Below are positions 20,505 through 31,501 of a stretch of 64,000 nucleotides of DNA, piece by piece; position 1 is the first letter of the stretch, and every line of letters begins with the position of its first letter. This DNA comes from Calliopum simillimum (Eukaryota > Arthropoda > Insecta > Diptera > Lauxaniidae), in contig OX638372.1 of assembly GCA_951812925.1 (NCBI GenBank), positions 89,983,058-90,047,057 on the forward strand, in the 5' to 3' direction. The notes under the pieces are model-generated. The model did no database searches. It had not been told where the DNA came from and worked only from the letters and a program-made list of their open reading frames with translations. Both the position numbers and the translations under genes were made by a program.

Positions 20505-20790
20505 TTCCAATTACGCGGCCGAAAAAACGATTTTTTACTCAAAAGCAAAGCTTCTAACGAAAGGACCAAAAATGCTTAGAATTGTCCCAAATATGCGTAT
20601 GAAATTTTTCAGATATATTATAATTTTTCAAAATTTGGTCAAAAAAATTAAAAACAAAAAAAAATTTCCAAAAATTCTGAAAAAAATCGCACCTATCATT
20701 TGAAGGATGCTAAGCTTTTAACGTCTTATTTATTCGTAGATGCCTTGGTTTTAAGTAAATAATCGTTTTTCCTGCCACGTAATTGAAAAA
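20505..20790. repeat. relic of the FB-1 foldback family
   Basis: It contains ttttttactcaaaagcaaag, cgaaaggaccaaaaatgctt and agaattgtcc, then a reverse set (gatgctaagc...cgtagatgcc...aagtaaa). These are both arms of the family at 12720-13394, degenerate and without recognisable ends. Confidence 0.55.
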
Positions 20791-21735
20791 CTTAAAAAAA
20801 ATGGATTTTGGGACGCGTATATTATGTATACCCTAAAAAAATTAAAAATTTTTAAACGCCAGAATTTTTGTAAGACCAAAAAACATGTTTTTTTTTAGAC
20901 AAAATGGACCTTCGGTGGAATCAAAAGTGCTCCATTAGTTTTTCTCAGAGCGAAAAAAAAATGCGCTAACTTGTAAGGACTTTTGGAATTCCTAACCCAA
21001 AAGTGAAAGTGCAAAAATTTAATTTTTAAGCTATTTTTGAAGTTATGTAATAATTTAAAATAGTTTCTGGCCATAAATCTTGATGTGGTATTTGAAAGTA
21101 TATCGACATCTTTTTTTTTTCCCAAAAAGGTCAAAAATCGCAAAAACATGGTTTTTCGTTAATTCAGTTCAGGATATTTCAAAAAAAAATACAGATTTCG
21201 ATGTAATTCAAAATGGGTTTTTTTAATTTTTTCAAGCCTAAACTAGTACTTTGAAATACTTACCATACCAAATTTTATGGCCAAAAAACTATCATAACTT
21301 GTTATATAACTTCAAAAATAGCTAAAAAAGCTGGATTCAGATGCAGCATCAAAAACTGTATCTAAAATAACAACTTCTGTTTTTATTTGTTGGTTTTATT
21401 TTTAAGGTTTTTTTTTCCTTTTATTTGGAGATTTAAGTAGGGGAATGTCGTTTAGGTTGGGACGGGTTTTGTTTTTGGTCAGTGGTTTTGAAATGGATGG
21501 AAAAATTGTTAATTTAAATAAACCAATAAAAAGGTATGGTCATCGGCTACAACTTTTTTATAGAAAGTCATTTGACATGGTGATGAATTCAAAAGTTATA
21601 GCCATTTTAATGAAGACAACTTTTTTTGCCGAAAAAAAATTTACCGTATAAGTTGGGACACTTTCAAAAATCACAAAGTGAGCCAAAAAGTTAAGTTAAT
21701 CTACATGATATTATTTTTATTAGAACATTTATTAT
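20791..21735. other. AT-rich stretch, no gene seen
   Basis: This holds low-complexity sequence with motifs such as gctatttttgaagttat. Similar motifs recur at 34220, 40730 and 49040, suggesting an old dispersed repeat. I find no coding frame. Confidence 0.4.
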
Positions 21736-21739
21736 CATG

Positions 21740-22250
21740 TTTCAAAGAAACAATTTGGGTAAAAATATAATATTCCGCCTAATATGATTCGCAGTTTGTA
21801 TAGGTGAAGAAACTGTTCTGCATATTTTATATTTAAGGTACTTCTTGTGCGAGACACAAGATACCATCAACGGATTGGCGTGCGAAGCAACTCTTTTAAC
21901 CAGCTCTAACAATGCATCGTCACCAATGGTTGAAATGTCTTTAATTTTATCATTCACTTTTTGGGTATACCTCGCCAAACTGCTTTTTGGGATTTTATGA
22001 GCTTTTCTGGTGGATCGAATGCCTTAGCCAATTTTATTTCCTTGATCTCTGCGGCGAATGTATTGAAATTGGTTATTCCACGATCGGTTTTTCGTGCGTT
22101 AATGAACTTGCCAAACTCATGGCACATAAATGCGTCACAATCTTCAAGATTGCATTAATAAATGCTATGAGGAAAACAGACTTTATCGATATGTTGGATG
22201 ATTTACGAAAGATTTCGACTTCCATGTATCAATATTTTCCGATTTGATAG
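21740..22250 (-). pseudogene. unrecognised broken coding region
   Basis: Minus-strand frames with protein-like composition follow each other with frame changes. The upstream part includes FLIAFINAILKIVTHLCAMS, the middle AEIKEIKLAKAFDPPEKLIK, and the downstream part NDKIKDISTIGDDALLELVK followed by RVASHANPLMVSCVS. Together about 150 residues are readable in three frames, so the gene is dead. I do not recognise the family. A viral or transposon origin is possible, but I have no motif to support it. Confidence 0.35.
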
Positions 22251-22339
22251 CAAATATATTTTTTTGATTTCTTTAATATCGCGATAATCGTTAAGTGTTG
22301 AGATGAATTGCACCACATAATAATTACGGAAATAAAAAA

Positions 22340-22540
22340 AATTACCTAAAATGTTCAGATCAGATTATCGACCTAGAAGGGATCGGTCTCCCGGTACTAA
22401 TAATAATTCTAATTAAAACCACAACAGCAATAACTTTTACGGAAATAAGGAAGATACAATGACAATTGAAGAGTGGAAATTACAAAGTCTCACTAAGTGC
22501 CATTTTGTTTGTTTTGAGTTTTTAATAAAACAGCGTTAAA
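22340..22540 (+). repeat. block shared with 62250-62440
   Basis: Shared pieces in the same order are gattatcgacc(t/g)agaagg/gaggaaatcggtctcc, acaacagcaata/tac and gtgccattttgtt. The left copy could encode RSDYRPRRDRSP and then TIEEWKLQSL in broken frames. The blocks lie 5.5 kb upstream of Gr-A and 0.5 kb beyond the conserved block of Gr-D, so they may be remains of the ancestral duplicated unit. Confidence 0.5.
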
Positions 22541-23095
22541 TATTGTTTTTTTTTTATATTTGCATAAAGTGTTTATTTGTCTTAGCCGTTCACGTATTTT
22601 AATAATTTTAACACCCCAACTCCCTCCCCTCACATAAGCAAAAACAAGCAAATTGCATGTATACAGTTTTTCAAATCTTTTATTTAAAATGAAAATTTGA
22701 ATTTAGGAGTTAAATTGCAATCATAACAATCATAAATAAATTGGGAAAATACAATACTTTACACTTTAAATCAATTTCAAGGGCAAGAAATGTAGTTAAA
22801 TAAAAAATTTGTCTATTTTTTCTCTTACGTAAGATTTTAGGCGACCCCTCCTTTCCTGTATAAGGGTGAATCTCCGAAAAATTTAACATAACATGCCTTA
22901 TTTTGTCGCCACCAATTTTTTTAATTTTTTTAATTAATTGAAGATATTGAATATGATGACCTTCATTTCTGGAACCTTTTAAATAAATGGACACAAGCTT
23001 TCAGGGTTGCCATATGTTTTTATTTGAAAGTTGCGATTAAACAATATGTATATTTAAAAAACTTAAATTAAAATTTTTGTTTAAAAAAGCTTACA
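22541..23095. other. intergenic, no gene seen
   Basis: This is AT-rich sequence. I see no supported feature. Confidence 0.4.
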
Positions 23096-23099
23096 TAAA

Positions 23100-23250
23100 G
23101 TTTTAAAAAAACCAACATAAATTTTAAAGGTTGCCACATGATTGTTTTCGAAAATTTTATTTAAATCTTAATTTTTTTTTGGAATAATTTTAAATGTTTG
23201 ACGCCAACCGAACCAAAATTTGATATAAGCAAAACTAACAAAAAAACCTA

Positions 23251-23297
<47 letters not shown>

Positions 23298-23770
23298 AAT
23301 TCTCTCCTAGTACAACAAGATATAAATCTGAAAGTTTTTGTACAATTTTAAAAAAGTTTATCTGACCGTTTCTGATGCCAAAAATTTCAATTTAATGCAC
23401 AGAAGTAAGAATTAAACAAGATTTTCGAAAATAATGCTGTGGCAACTCTAAAAATGTATGTCGGATTTTTAAAAAGTTTATTTAAATGTTTTAAGACTAA
23501 ATTTTAACTTATATTTTTTATATAAGATTTTCGAAAATAACCAGGTGGCAACCCTCAAAAGTTATTTGAATTTATATTTTTTAAATAAATGGTTTAAGCA
23601 AAGCTATCAAAAACACCAGGTGGCAACACCAAAAGTTTTGTATAATTTTTAAAAAGTTTATCTGAGCGTTTTTGGAACCAAAAATTTAAATTCAAAAAAA
23701 TTAAGGATTAAATAAGATTTTCGAAAATAACCAAGTGGCAACCCTAAAAATTTATGTTGGAGCATCGCAT
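23100..23770. repeat. imperfect repeats with gattttcgaaaataacca-gtggcaacc
   Basis: The combination ttcgaaaat...tggcaacc plus a run such as aaaaagtttatctga recurs four to five times at irregular 100-250 base spacing. The block includes the ATT microsatellite at 23243-23297. Confidence 0.5.
23243..23297 (+). repeat. (ATT)n microsatellite
   Basis: About 16 uninterrupted copies of the trinucleotide att/tta. Confidence 0.95.
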
Positions 23771-23849
23771 AGTTTATGAACAGCCCCTAATCATAAGAAG
23801 AAAAATTATTTCTTTAAGAATTTTTAAGTGTGTTACTTAATGACATTTA

Positions 23850-24295
23850 TATATTGAAAATTGATTTTTAATTGAACTTTTAGTCATATATTTGCAAAGA
23901 TCGATTTACATATAAATCTATCAATGCATTTTCTAACACCTAATTATGACAAATTATGGAACGGATTAAAAACACGTCTATAGTGACATATGTTTAGTCT
24001 TTTGCCACAAAGATTCATCAGACTAATTTTGTTGTAATTATAATTATATTAATTTTACTAAATTAATTATAATTGAAAAATTGCAAGTTGAAAAACTTTT
24101 TGTGTTTTGGACTGGGCGGGAGTTGAACCAAGGACCTCCCGGTTGGTAGCACAAGTCGTTAGACCAATGCAACAGCCTTGCCGGGCTGCGAATGCATTCA
24201 TAAATTTATATGTAAATCGATCTTTGGAAATATATGACATAAAGTTCAATTAAAAATCAATTTTCGAAAAATTATTTCAACAAGTTTAATGAATT
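23850..24295. mobile_element. foldback-like element enclosing a tRNA-like piece
   Basis: The left arm (about 23854-23945) reads aaaattgatttttaattgaa...catatatttgcaaagatcg. The right arm (about 24185-24265) is its reverse complement. An isolated arm of the same family is at about 36675-36735. The centre holds a degenerate tRNA-like segment. Confidence 0.6.
24109..24186 (-). other. degenerate tRNA-like segment (SINE head or tRNA pseudogene)
   Basis: The minus strand starts gcccggcaaggctg and carries a perfect polymerase III B box, ggttcaactcc, with a weak A-box-like ttgcattggtctaacg. The acceptor and T stems do not pair, so it is not a working tRNA. It resembles the tRNA-derived head of a SINE. 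Confidence 0.4.
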
Positions 24296-24302
24296 AGCTT
24301 TA

Positions 24303-25700
24303 ACAACAAGCATCTCTGGAATTCCCACATAAATAACCTATCTAAAACCTTAAATAAGAGACTTAATATTATAAAATGCTTAAGTAGTATAAAGCTATAA
24401 AGCAACACAAACTCCCTAATCGGAATTGTTAGGTCAATTATCCTTTTAAAAATTGATTATGGAGTAACATCGAGGCGAAATCTGCAAAAAATTAAGTCGA
24501 TATATCATTCTGCAATTCGAGTAGCACTGGGTGCTTTTCAATCCACTCCCATTCTAAATATCCTTACGGAATCCGGTCTTCCTTCCATAGAAAATCGATG
24601 CACACTACTTACAGGAAGGCTAGATTTTAAGATCTTGAACTCGGAAGGCTCTCAAATTCATGAACAAATCAAAAAAATTATGAAACGGAAAAAATTATCG
24701 CTTACGTGAACCACCTTGGCACTTAAGATCGGAAAGCATTATTCTAGAACTTCATCAATGGACAAAACAAGAAACTAATCCAGATATATTTCGTTTCAGC
24801 GATTGGAAGATCTTTTACACTGATGAATCAAAAACTAAGGATTCTGTTGCTTTCGGGGTAGTAAACGAGAGCGGGAAGCTACTTTGTATTGGTGCTCTGT
24901 CCTGGTCTACCTCCATTCTTGCAGCAGAAGCAGTAGCCATACTACAAGCTATTAAAATAGCTCACAAGGAAAACAAAAAATATATCACATGCTCTGATTC
25001 TCTGTCCACCATCCAGGCAGTCAAAAATATTAACAACAATAACTCAATCATTTCACAAATATGGGATTTTATGATCAACTCTCCTCTACTCAAATTACGT
25101 TGGGTTCCTGCGCACATTGGTATTGCAGTAAACACAGCTGCTGATAATGCTGCTAAGCTTGCAACAAAGACACCAACTTTTACTTTTGTCACAACTTTAA
25201 AAAAGATATTTGGAATGCAGTTGATGAAAAAATACTAGATATTAATAAATCCCACTGGTCAGCTTATTCTCACCACTACAAAAGCAGCAATCCGAATCAA
25301 ATTCCACCTACCTATCCGATTGCAATAAATAGAAGAAAAACAATAGCCTATACTCGGTTTCGCCTAGGACACACCAGACCTACACACCAACATTATCTTT
25401 TCACGAGATTCAGCACCCATATGTCAACACTGTCAAACAGAAATAGCCTCCATTGAACACATCATCCAGAAATAGAAAATATACGAATTACGCTCAAAAT
25501 TCCTCCAATGTTTTCCCTACTTATTACACCGTCAGAAATCAATAACAGCAATTTTATAAACCTATTATTTAAACTAAATATACTTAAGGACATATAATAT
25601 TTTTTAATACCAATTTAAGATAGCCGAAGGCCCGTGATGCTTGTTGCTAGACTTTAAGCCTTAAAATTTTAATTATAACACTTTTCTGACATGTAATAAA
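24303..25700 (+). mobile_element. I-like non-LTR retrotransposon, 3' fragment with RNase H
   Basis: Broken frames give WNSHINNLSKTLNKRLNIIK and KIDYG (post-RT region), then LGAFQSTPILNILTESGLPS. An RNase H domain follows at about 24815-25180, with YTDES, AAEAV, TCSDSL and NTAADNAA for its acidic residues. A tail region follows, with TRFRLGHTRPTHQHYLF, ending in poly(A) at about 25698. The 5' part, including RT, is missing, as expected of 5'-truncated insertion. The stop after KKLSLT and later frame changes show it is dead. Confidence 0.7.
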
Positions 25701-25705
25701 AAAAA

Positions 25706-26144
25706 AAAAAAAACCAATGAACAACAATGTCTCGTAAGAGAAATTTGTAGTAAGTTGGCAGGAGAATTACTATACGGGAGAGTGACAAAATGTTGAAAAA
25801 AAAAAAAAAAAAACAGTAATGTCACAATGAAAATAGCAATTATTTTTTAAAAAAAATTATTAATTTAATTACATAACGACAAAAGAATATGTATAGCAAC
25901 ATAAAAAATACTTACACTAAGAAGCGGTTCGTGACAGCAGGGAGAATGAGAATTGGATAAATGCAACTAAAGTAATAGCTGCTTAAAAAAACTAACCTAC
26001 AAATTTCAAAGTCCCATATCTCCGCCATTTTTTTAAAATTTTTAAAAATATTTTCTCCACTATGCCAAAATTGCTTATGCCAATTTATGGCCAAACCAGA
26101 TTCCATCAACAAGTTTCTTGATCGTTTTGACATGGTTTACACCA
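25706..26144. other. intergenic, no gene seen
   Basis: This holds two A-runs (25700 and 25797) and AT-rich sequence. No coding frame can be supported. Confidence 0.4.
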
Positions 26145-26447
26145 TAAGACGAATCATTCCAAGTATAAGTGGAACCATTTCAATATTTGATTGCTGGGCA
26201 TTTCAACGTTGTTGAAACACTTGAATAATCAATTAACGCAAAACAACTGATTAAAATGCATCCAAAAGCTATCAAAATTATATTAAAACATTAATGGTGG
26301 ACATTTTAGAGGTAGCTGTTGAAAGCTCTTTTCAATGAAAACATTTGAATTTCTTAGGTGACCATGTCAGCTTGCTTGACTTCCATTTCTATTTCGTGCA
26401 AAATGCATTGATTCCTCAAGTGTTGAAAAATGTTAAAGGTGACATCT

Positions 26448-29400
26448 TTATTGCATTGTATGATTTTCACTCATTTGAAATTGTATTAATATAAGAATGT
26501 ATGTTGTAGTTGCACCAACGATCTGCAATTGTTAAAAACATTTATATTAAGCTAAGAATTTAGTTTTTTTCGAACACTTCAAACAATTCGAACCAATGAA
26601 ATATTCGTAACATTTGAATCGTGCGAAATATTAGATTATGCAAAAACAACTTTATAATTTTAAAAAGTCACGACAGTAATGCATGTCTCTACGTGGGCTG
26701 CTATTTATATTTCTGGCCTATGCAACATTTAGTGTTTCCAGGTGCAATCTGATTTTTTCATTGGAAAGTTTGACATTTTTTAGCATAATCGTACTCAAAA
26801 CGTTTTAACGTACGAGCATTATTTGTGTTGTTTACAGTGACTTGAAAAATTCAATTTGGCAAAAAAATGGAATTAACTCGTGAACATTTTCGTGCGATCA
26901 TTTTTCACAACTTTTGACGTGGATTATCACGACAAGAATGCATCGATGAACTTAAATCTTTGTATGGCGATGAAGCACCATCCTATAGCACTGTGAAAAA
27001 CTGGTTTAATGAATTGAATCGTGGCCGACGCTCGTTCAAAGACGAATTCCGTGAAGGTCGTTCAAAAACGGCCGTTGCGCCAGAGAACATTGATGCCGTA
27101 CGTGAACTGATAATGCAAGATCGTCATGTGACATACCGTGAGATAGACGCATCCTTGGGCATTAGTTCCACTCACATACATTCGATTTTGCATGAACATT
27201 TAGTTGTAAAAAACGTTTGTTCTCGTTGGAAACCCCATAATTTATCAATCGCTTAAATAATCAATGGAAAAATTGATTTTCTTAACTCAATGTAAACAAA
27301 ACAAATAGCACTTATATATCAAAACGTTGTGAGTACGTTTATGCTAAAAAATGTCAAACTTTCCAATGGAAATATCAGATTGTACCTGGAAACACATAGT
27401 GTTGCCTAGGCCAGAAATATATATAGCAGCCTACGCATGACAGTAGTTGTGTTCCAATGGTAGTGGGATTTACTTCGAATCATATTCACTTGCAAGCAAA
27501 ACAAAACTAAATTGGACATCAACTCAGCATGTTAGTTCGAAAAACTGACAAAAATGCAAATTTTTGATGCTATGACCCTCTTTCAGGAACTGGGTGGGCC
27601 ATGATCATAGATTCTCTTCAATAAAACTACAATAATCAAAAATAACACAGGTTTACAAAAAAAAAAAAATGTCATGGCGTTTTGATCAGACTATGTGTTT
27701 CCTAGGGACTTTGACGTCCTTAATCCGAGTCCGGAGTCCGTTTTTTTCCAGAACGCCTGAGAAAAAAGATTTCAAGATCATATGGAGGTCAACATGGGGT
27801 TCATGAAACTAATTTTTTATCATTGAGCTCTTAGGTCTTAAAAAGAATATGTGAGCAAAAAGAATATCTCGGACCTAGTTTCGGAAGATCAGAACATACA
27901 TCTTCTATGAAAACCGCTATAAGTTGGGAACCCCTGAATGGATTTGGAAAGTATTGGTGTCGTATGAAAGGTATTTTGTTGTTGTTGTTATTTTTGTTGT
28001 TGTTTTTGTTTTTGTTATTGCTGGTGTTGTTGATTTATTTGTTGTTGTAATTGAAAAATTTTATAAAATTTTAAAAAAGCTGATATCTCGAAAACTATGA
28101 ATCCAATAGAAAATATTTTTTAAAAACATTTTTATAGTTTGTCAAAATACCTTTCATATAACACAAATATTGTACAAATCCATCCAGGAGTTTCCAACTT
28201 ATAGCGGTTTTCATAGAAGATATATCCGGATCTTCCGATGGCTATATCTCTAAAACTAGGTCCGAAATAACCTTTTTGATTACATATTCTTTTTAAGGAC
28301 TAAGAAATCAATGATAAAAAATTGGTTTCAGAATTTTATCACTAAACGGCACATGACCTCCATATGACCTTGAAAAATTTTTCTCAGACGTTCTGGAAAA
28401 AAACGGACCTGGAATTCGGATTCAGGACGTCAAAGTCCCTAGGAAACACATAGTCCGGTCAAAACATTTTTTTTTTTTTGTAAACCTGTGTTATTTACTA
28501 AAAACTTACTGTAAACAGTAGCGTGCAATCAACATTGAAAAATCCAGCTGCAGTAAATGTGATTTTCTGATTGAGTAATTGCAGAGAAAATTGTTTGATC
28601 TGTAAAATATTTCTTGTATATCAATTGTAAAAACTTATAGAAAATGGTTACTGCTTACCACCGTATTATGGTTATCATTGTTGTTGTCAATTTCAATTTT
28701 CCGTAAACCCAATGCCATGTCAGTTGTCTGCAAATAGTTCCGAAAAAAAAAACGATTTCTAGGAAAATATCACAGGCATACATATGTAGAACTTTTTTTT
28801 CCTTTCTGTGGTTACGTAGCCGATTATGGAAGTTTGGGAACTCCAAATAATTTGATTTTTTTTCTCTTACGACGGGAAACACAAAAAAATACCGTTTAGA
28901 AAATATACTTGAAAAATCTTCAAAAAGCAAAAAACCGGTTATGAGTGACTCCAAATTCCCATAATCATCAATTAAAGTTAAGGAGGAAAACCATTATAGG
29001 ACTGTGAAAGTTGCACTTCATATTCTTTACTTACACTTTGCACCGTGCGATCACATAATACCGCCAACATTATCACATTGCATAGACATGGCATTGGCCA
29101 GATAATGCAGCTAATGATCGCTATAGCATTGAAATGTTTCGCTGAGGCTAGGAAAATATAATAAACGCTCGCGGTTATTGATAAGAAATCATTGGCCACA
29201 TTAAGAAGCACTGAAATGCCAACACAACGATTCAGTATGACCGATAGTTCCCACAAACGGCTATGAAGATCACGTATTATGAGCAACTTCTGCAATTCGG
29301 AATTCACATGAACTTCTTCCAGCGCGGCATTTAATAACTCAATGCGTTGTCTTATAATCGAAATGACAGTATAAACTTGAAAATAACGAAAGCTACAGAC

Positions 29401-29972
29401 GGCGTAAGGCAGCTGATACCAAATCCAATAGATGGTAAATTGTGCCACCGATTTATCGAGTAATAAAGTACTGATTAAAAATAACTGAGATGAAATATAT
29501 ATTGTGAGTATTATGAAGGCATGTTTCATTATTATGCGACGAAAGAATCTAATCGGAGAAAGCTTTATTAGAGAATTTAATTTTATATCGGAACAAACCT
29601 ATTATCCACAGATACATTGAGTGAGCGATTGAATATACGATCAATCTCCCGCACTTTCTCGTAAAACTTTTGTTGCTCATTTTTTTGTACCAATGTCTCC
29701 AGTACAGTGCAGATATGTGCCACACGTAGGCCAACCAATTGTATAAAATCAATTATCTGACTGGTGCCATTTTCATATATGTTCATAAAATCCTCTTCGA
29801 CAAAGATATAGTGAAAAAGTACACAAATTGATGTTATGAGCACGCAAATGCTGTAGCATTCTAAAGGGCGACAGCGTACGAGAGACCATGATTTCCGCTC
29901 CAGTTGCAATTGCGTCAAATTGATCACTTGATAAAACCGATGGGCTATATAAATTGATTCCAGTATGTCCAT
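26448..29972 (-). CDS. Gr-B: insect gustatory receptor
   Basis: Minus-strand exons are 29599-29972, 29035-29548, 28659-28727, 28510-28599 and 26448-26522, giving 373 residues with every junction in phase. The first intron is only 50 bases (29549-29598, AG/GTTTGT...ATTAG/AT). If it is left in, the frame breaks at DNRF, which makes the gene look frameshifted. The last exon encodes VGATTTYILILIQF with the Gr signature, and the exon before it encodes FTAAGFFNVDCTLLFT. Introns of 307 and 59 bases separate the middle exons. The 1987-base last intron equals the 395-base Gr-C intron plus a mariner relic and a foldback. No defect is seen, so it is probably functional as a membrane taste receptor. Ligand unknown. 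It differs from Gr-C by few residues, and the start is shared by all copies. Confidence 0.85.
26692..27435 (+). mobile_element. mariner element, internally deleted, in the Gr-B last intron
   Basis: Terminal inverted repeats of over 100 bases begin cgtgggctgctatttatatt and, reversed, cgtaggctgctatatatatt, with TA on the left flank. A transposase N-terminus starts at 26867 and runs to 27256. It shows the helix-turn-helix text SLYGDEAPSYSTVKNWFNE and YREIDASLGISSTHIHSIL. A TGA at 26915 interrupts it, and the catalytic domain is deleted. Gr-C lacks the element at the matching site (43475). Confidence 0.85.
27643..28493. mobile_element. foldback FB-2 with (GTT)n spacer in the Gr-B last intron
   Basis: The ends are taacacaggtttac...gtaaacctgtgtta. 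The arms match through cctagggactttgacgtcc and ctcggacctagtttcgg. The centre is a gtt-rich run at 27975-28050. The matching point in Gr-C (43686) is uninterrupted, so this is an insertion. A one-armed relative lies at 55003-55372, and the arms of the Merlin-related foldback at 36990-38775 are also related. Confidence 0.8.
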
Positions 29973-30399
29973 GCTGTTGAGAAGAGTGAATCTTAGAAAA
30001 AATAGAGAGGCGAAAGTTTTTGTATTGCTTTTGGAATTTGTTGTTATTTCATCTATACTTTTTATATAAAATCTATACTATTTGTATGAAATTGCTAATA
30101 TGAAAACACTATGTAACGCTGTTGTGCAAAATATGTCGAACCGATTTTCATAATTTTCTTTTAAAACATTCTGCGTGTGCAAAGGAATAAACTTGCATAC
30201 TTAATTTTTTTGATTTTTAAAAGATAAACCTATTTTTTAGCATGAAATTGTTGGAAAAAAAAAAACTCAATCTTAGCACAAAAATTATCGTTTGCTTTTG
30301 CGTTCCTACTACTTCATGCGTTATGTGTTGTTTTATTTTCGTCTGTTTCATTTATTGTTTTTTGAAGAACGAATATAAAGTTTGATGTTAATACTGAGT

Positions 30400-31315
30400 T
30401 TATCAGTGATGCCACCTCAATATTTTCAATATTTTTTCGAAGCTTGGACTTTTTTTCGATACTTTGGATGTTTTTCGATATATTCGGACTTTTTTCGTTT
30501 TTCGACACTTTTAGACCATTATACGTACCGATAATGTAGATGTTTTTTAATATTTTTCGATACTTTTCGATGTTTTTCGATACACTTGGACTTTTGCCGG
30601 TTTTTTCGATGTATTTCAATGCTTTTGAATACTTTTGAACTTTTACCGATATTTGGAAGTTTTTGGATATTTTCTGAATTTTACTTATACTAGAATCGCT
30701 CAGTGGTCAGAATTTGACCTCAAATGTGTTAAATAATTTTGGTACTTTTTGGACACTTGGTACTTTTTGTTCCTTGGTACAAAACAGAAAAGTTAATTTA
30801 TCTTCCCTTGTACAATGGCAAATGTAAACAAAACAAAAAACACGAACAGTGCAATACTTTTTATTTTTCTCTTTGTGCTTTATCCTCTTTTCAGCTCTGT
30901 GCCACCGCGTATTTTGTTGTTGTTAATCTTGAAATACCTTCCTAATCGTGTATAATTAAAATTCGTACTCCATTTCTAACATAGTGAAAAAAGGAGGACA
31001 CATTTTTGCCTTGCGTATTAATATTAAGATTTTAGATGTTTTTTGATACTTTTATACTTTTGCCGATATTTTAGATATTTTTCGATACATTTGGAGCTCT
31101 ACCGATTTCCTCGATGTATTTCGATACTTTTGGACCTCTACCGATATTTTAGATGTTTTTTCGACACAATTGGAGTTTTACCGATTTCTTCGATGTACTT
31201 CAACATTTTTCGATACATTTTGATGATTTTCGATACACTTGAAATTTAACCGATTTCTTCGATGTATTCCGGTAATTTTTAATACTTTTACCGATATTTT
31301 TGATGTGATAATTTT
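30400..31315. repeat. minisatellite ttcgatacttttgga-cttttaccgatatttt
   Basis: Dense but irregular units built from tttttcgatacttttgga, ttaccgat and ttcgatgtattt occupy about 30410-30700 and 31020-31310. The same family is at 45455-45535 and 46340-47150 in copy C. Spacing is variable and there is no coding frame. Confidence 0.65.
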
Positions 31316-31341
31316 ATGGAAATACATAAAGTAAATATAAT

Positions 31342-31464
31342 CACGGGCCCCCTCAAGGAGCGGCAGGTTTTACTGACTTGGACCTCAGAAAACTCTATGT
31401 AGAGTTGTTCTTAACTGTTTCCAGATTTAAAATCTTTAAGCCAGAAAATCGTACCTGCTTCTCT

Positions 31465-31501
<37 letters not shown>

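Noticed and set aside
23100..23770. CRISPR-like array
   Set aside because: Repeat units are degenerate, irregularly spaced and AT-rich in a eukaryotic context, with no spacers of constant size.
24109..24186. Functional tRNA gene
   Set aside because: Only the B box is good. The acceptor and T stems do not pair.
29549..29752. Frameshift mutation in Gr-B (and the same in Gr-C)
   Set aside because: The apparent 4-base deletion against Gr-A lies wholly inside the short first intron and disappears after splicing.
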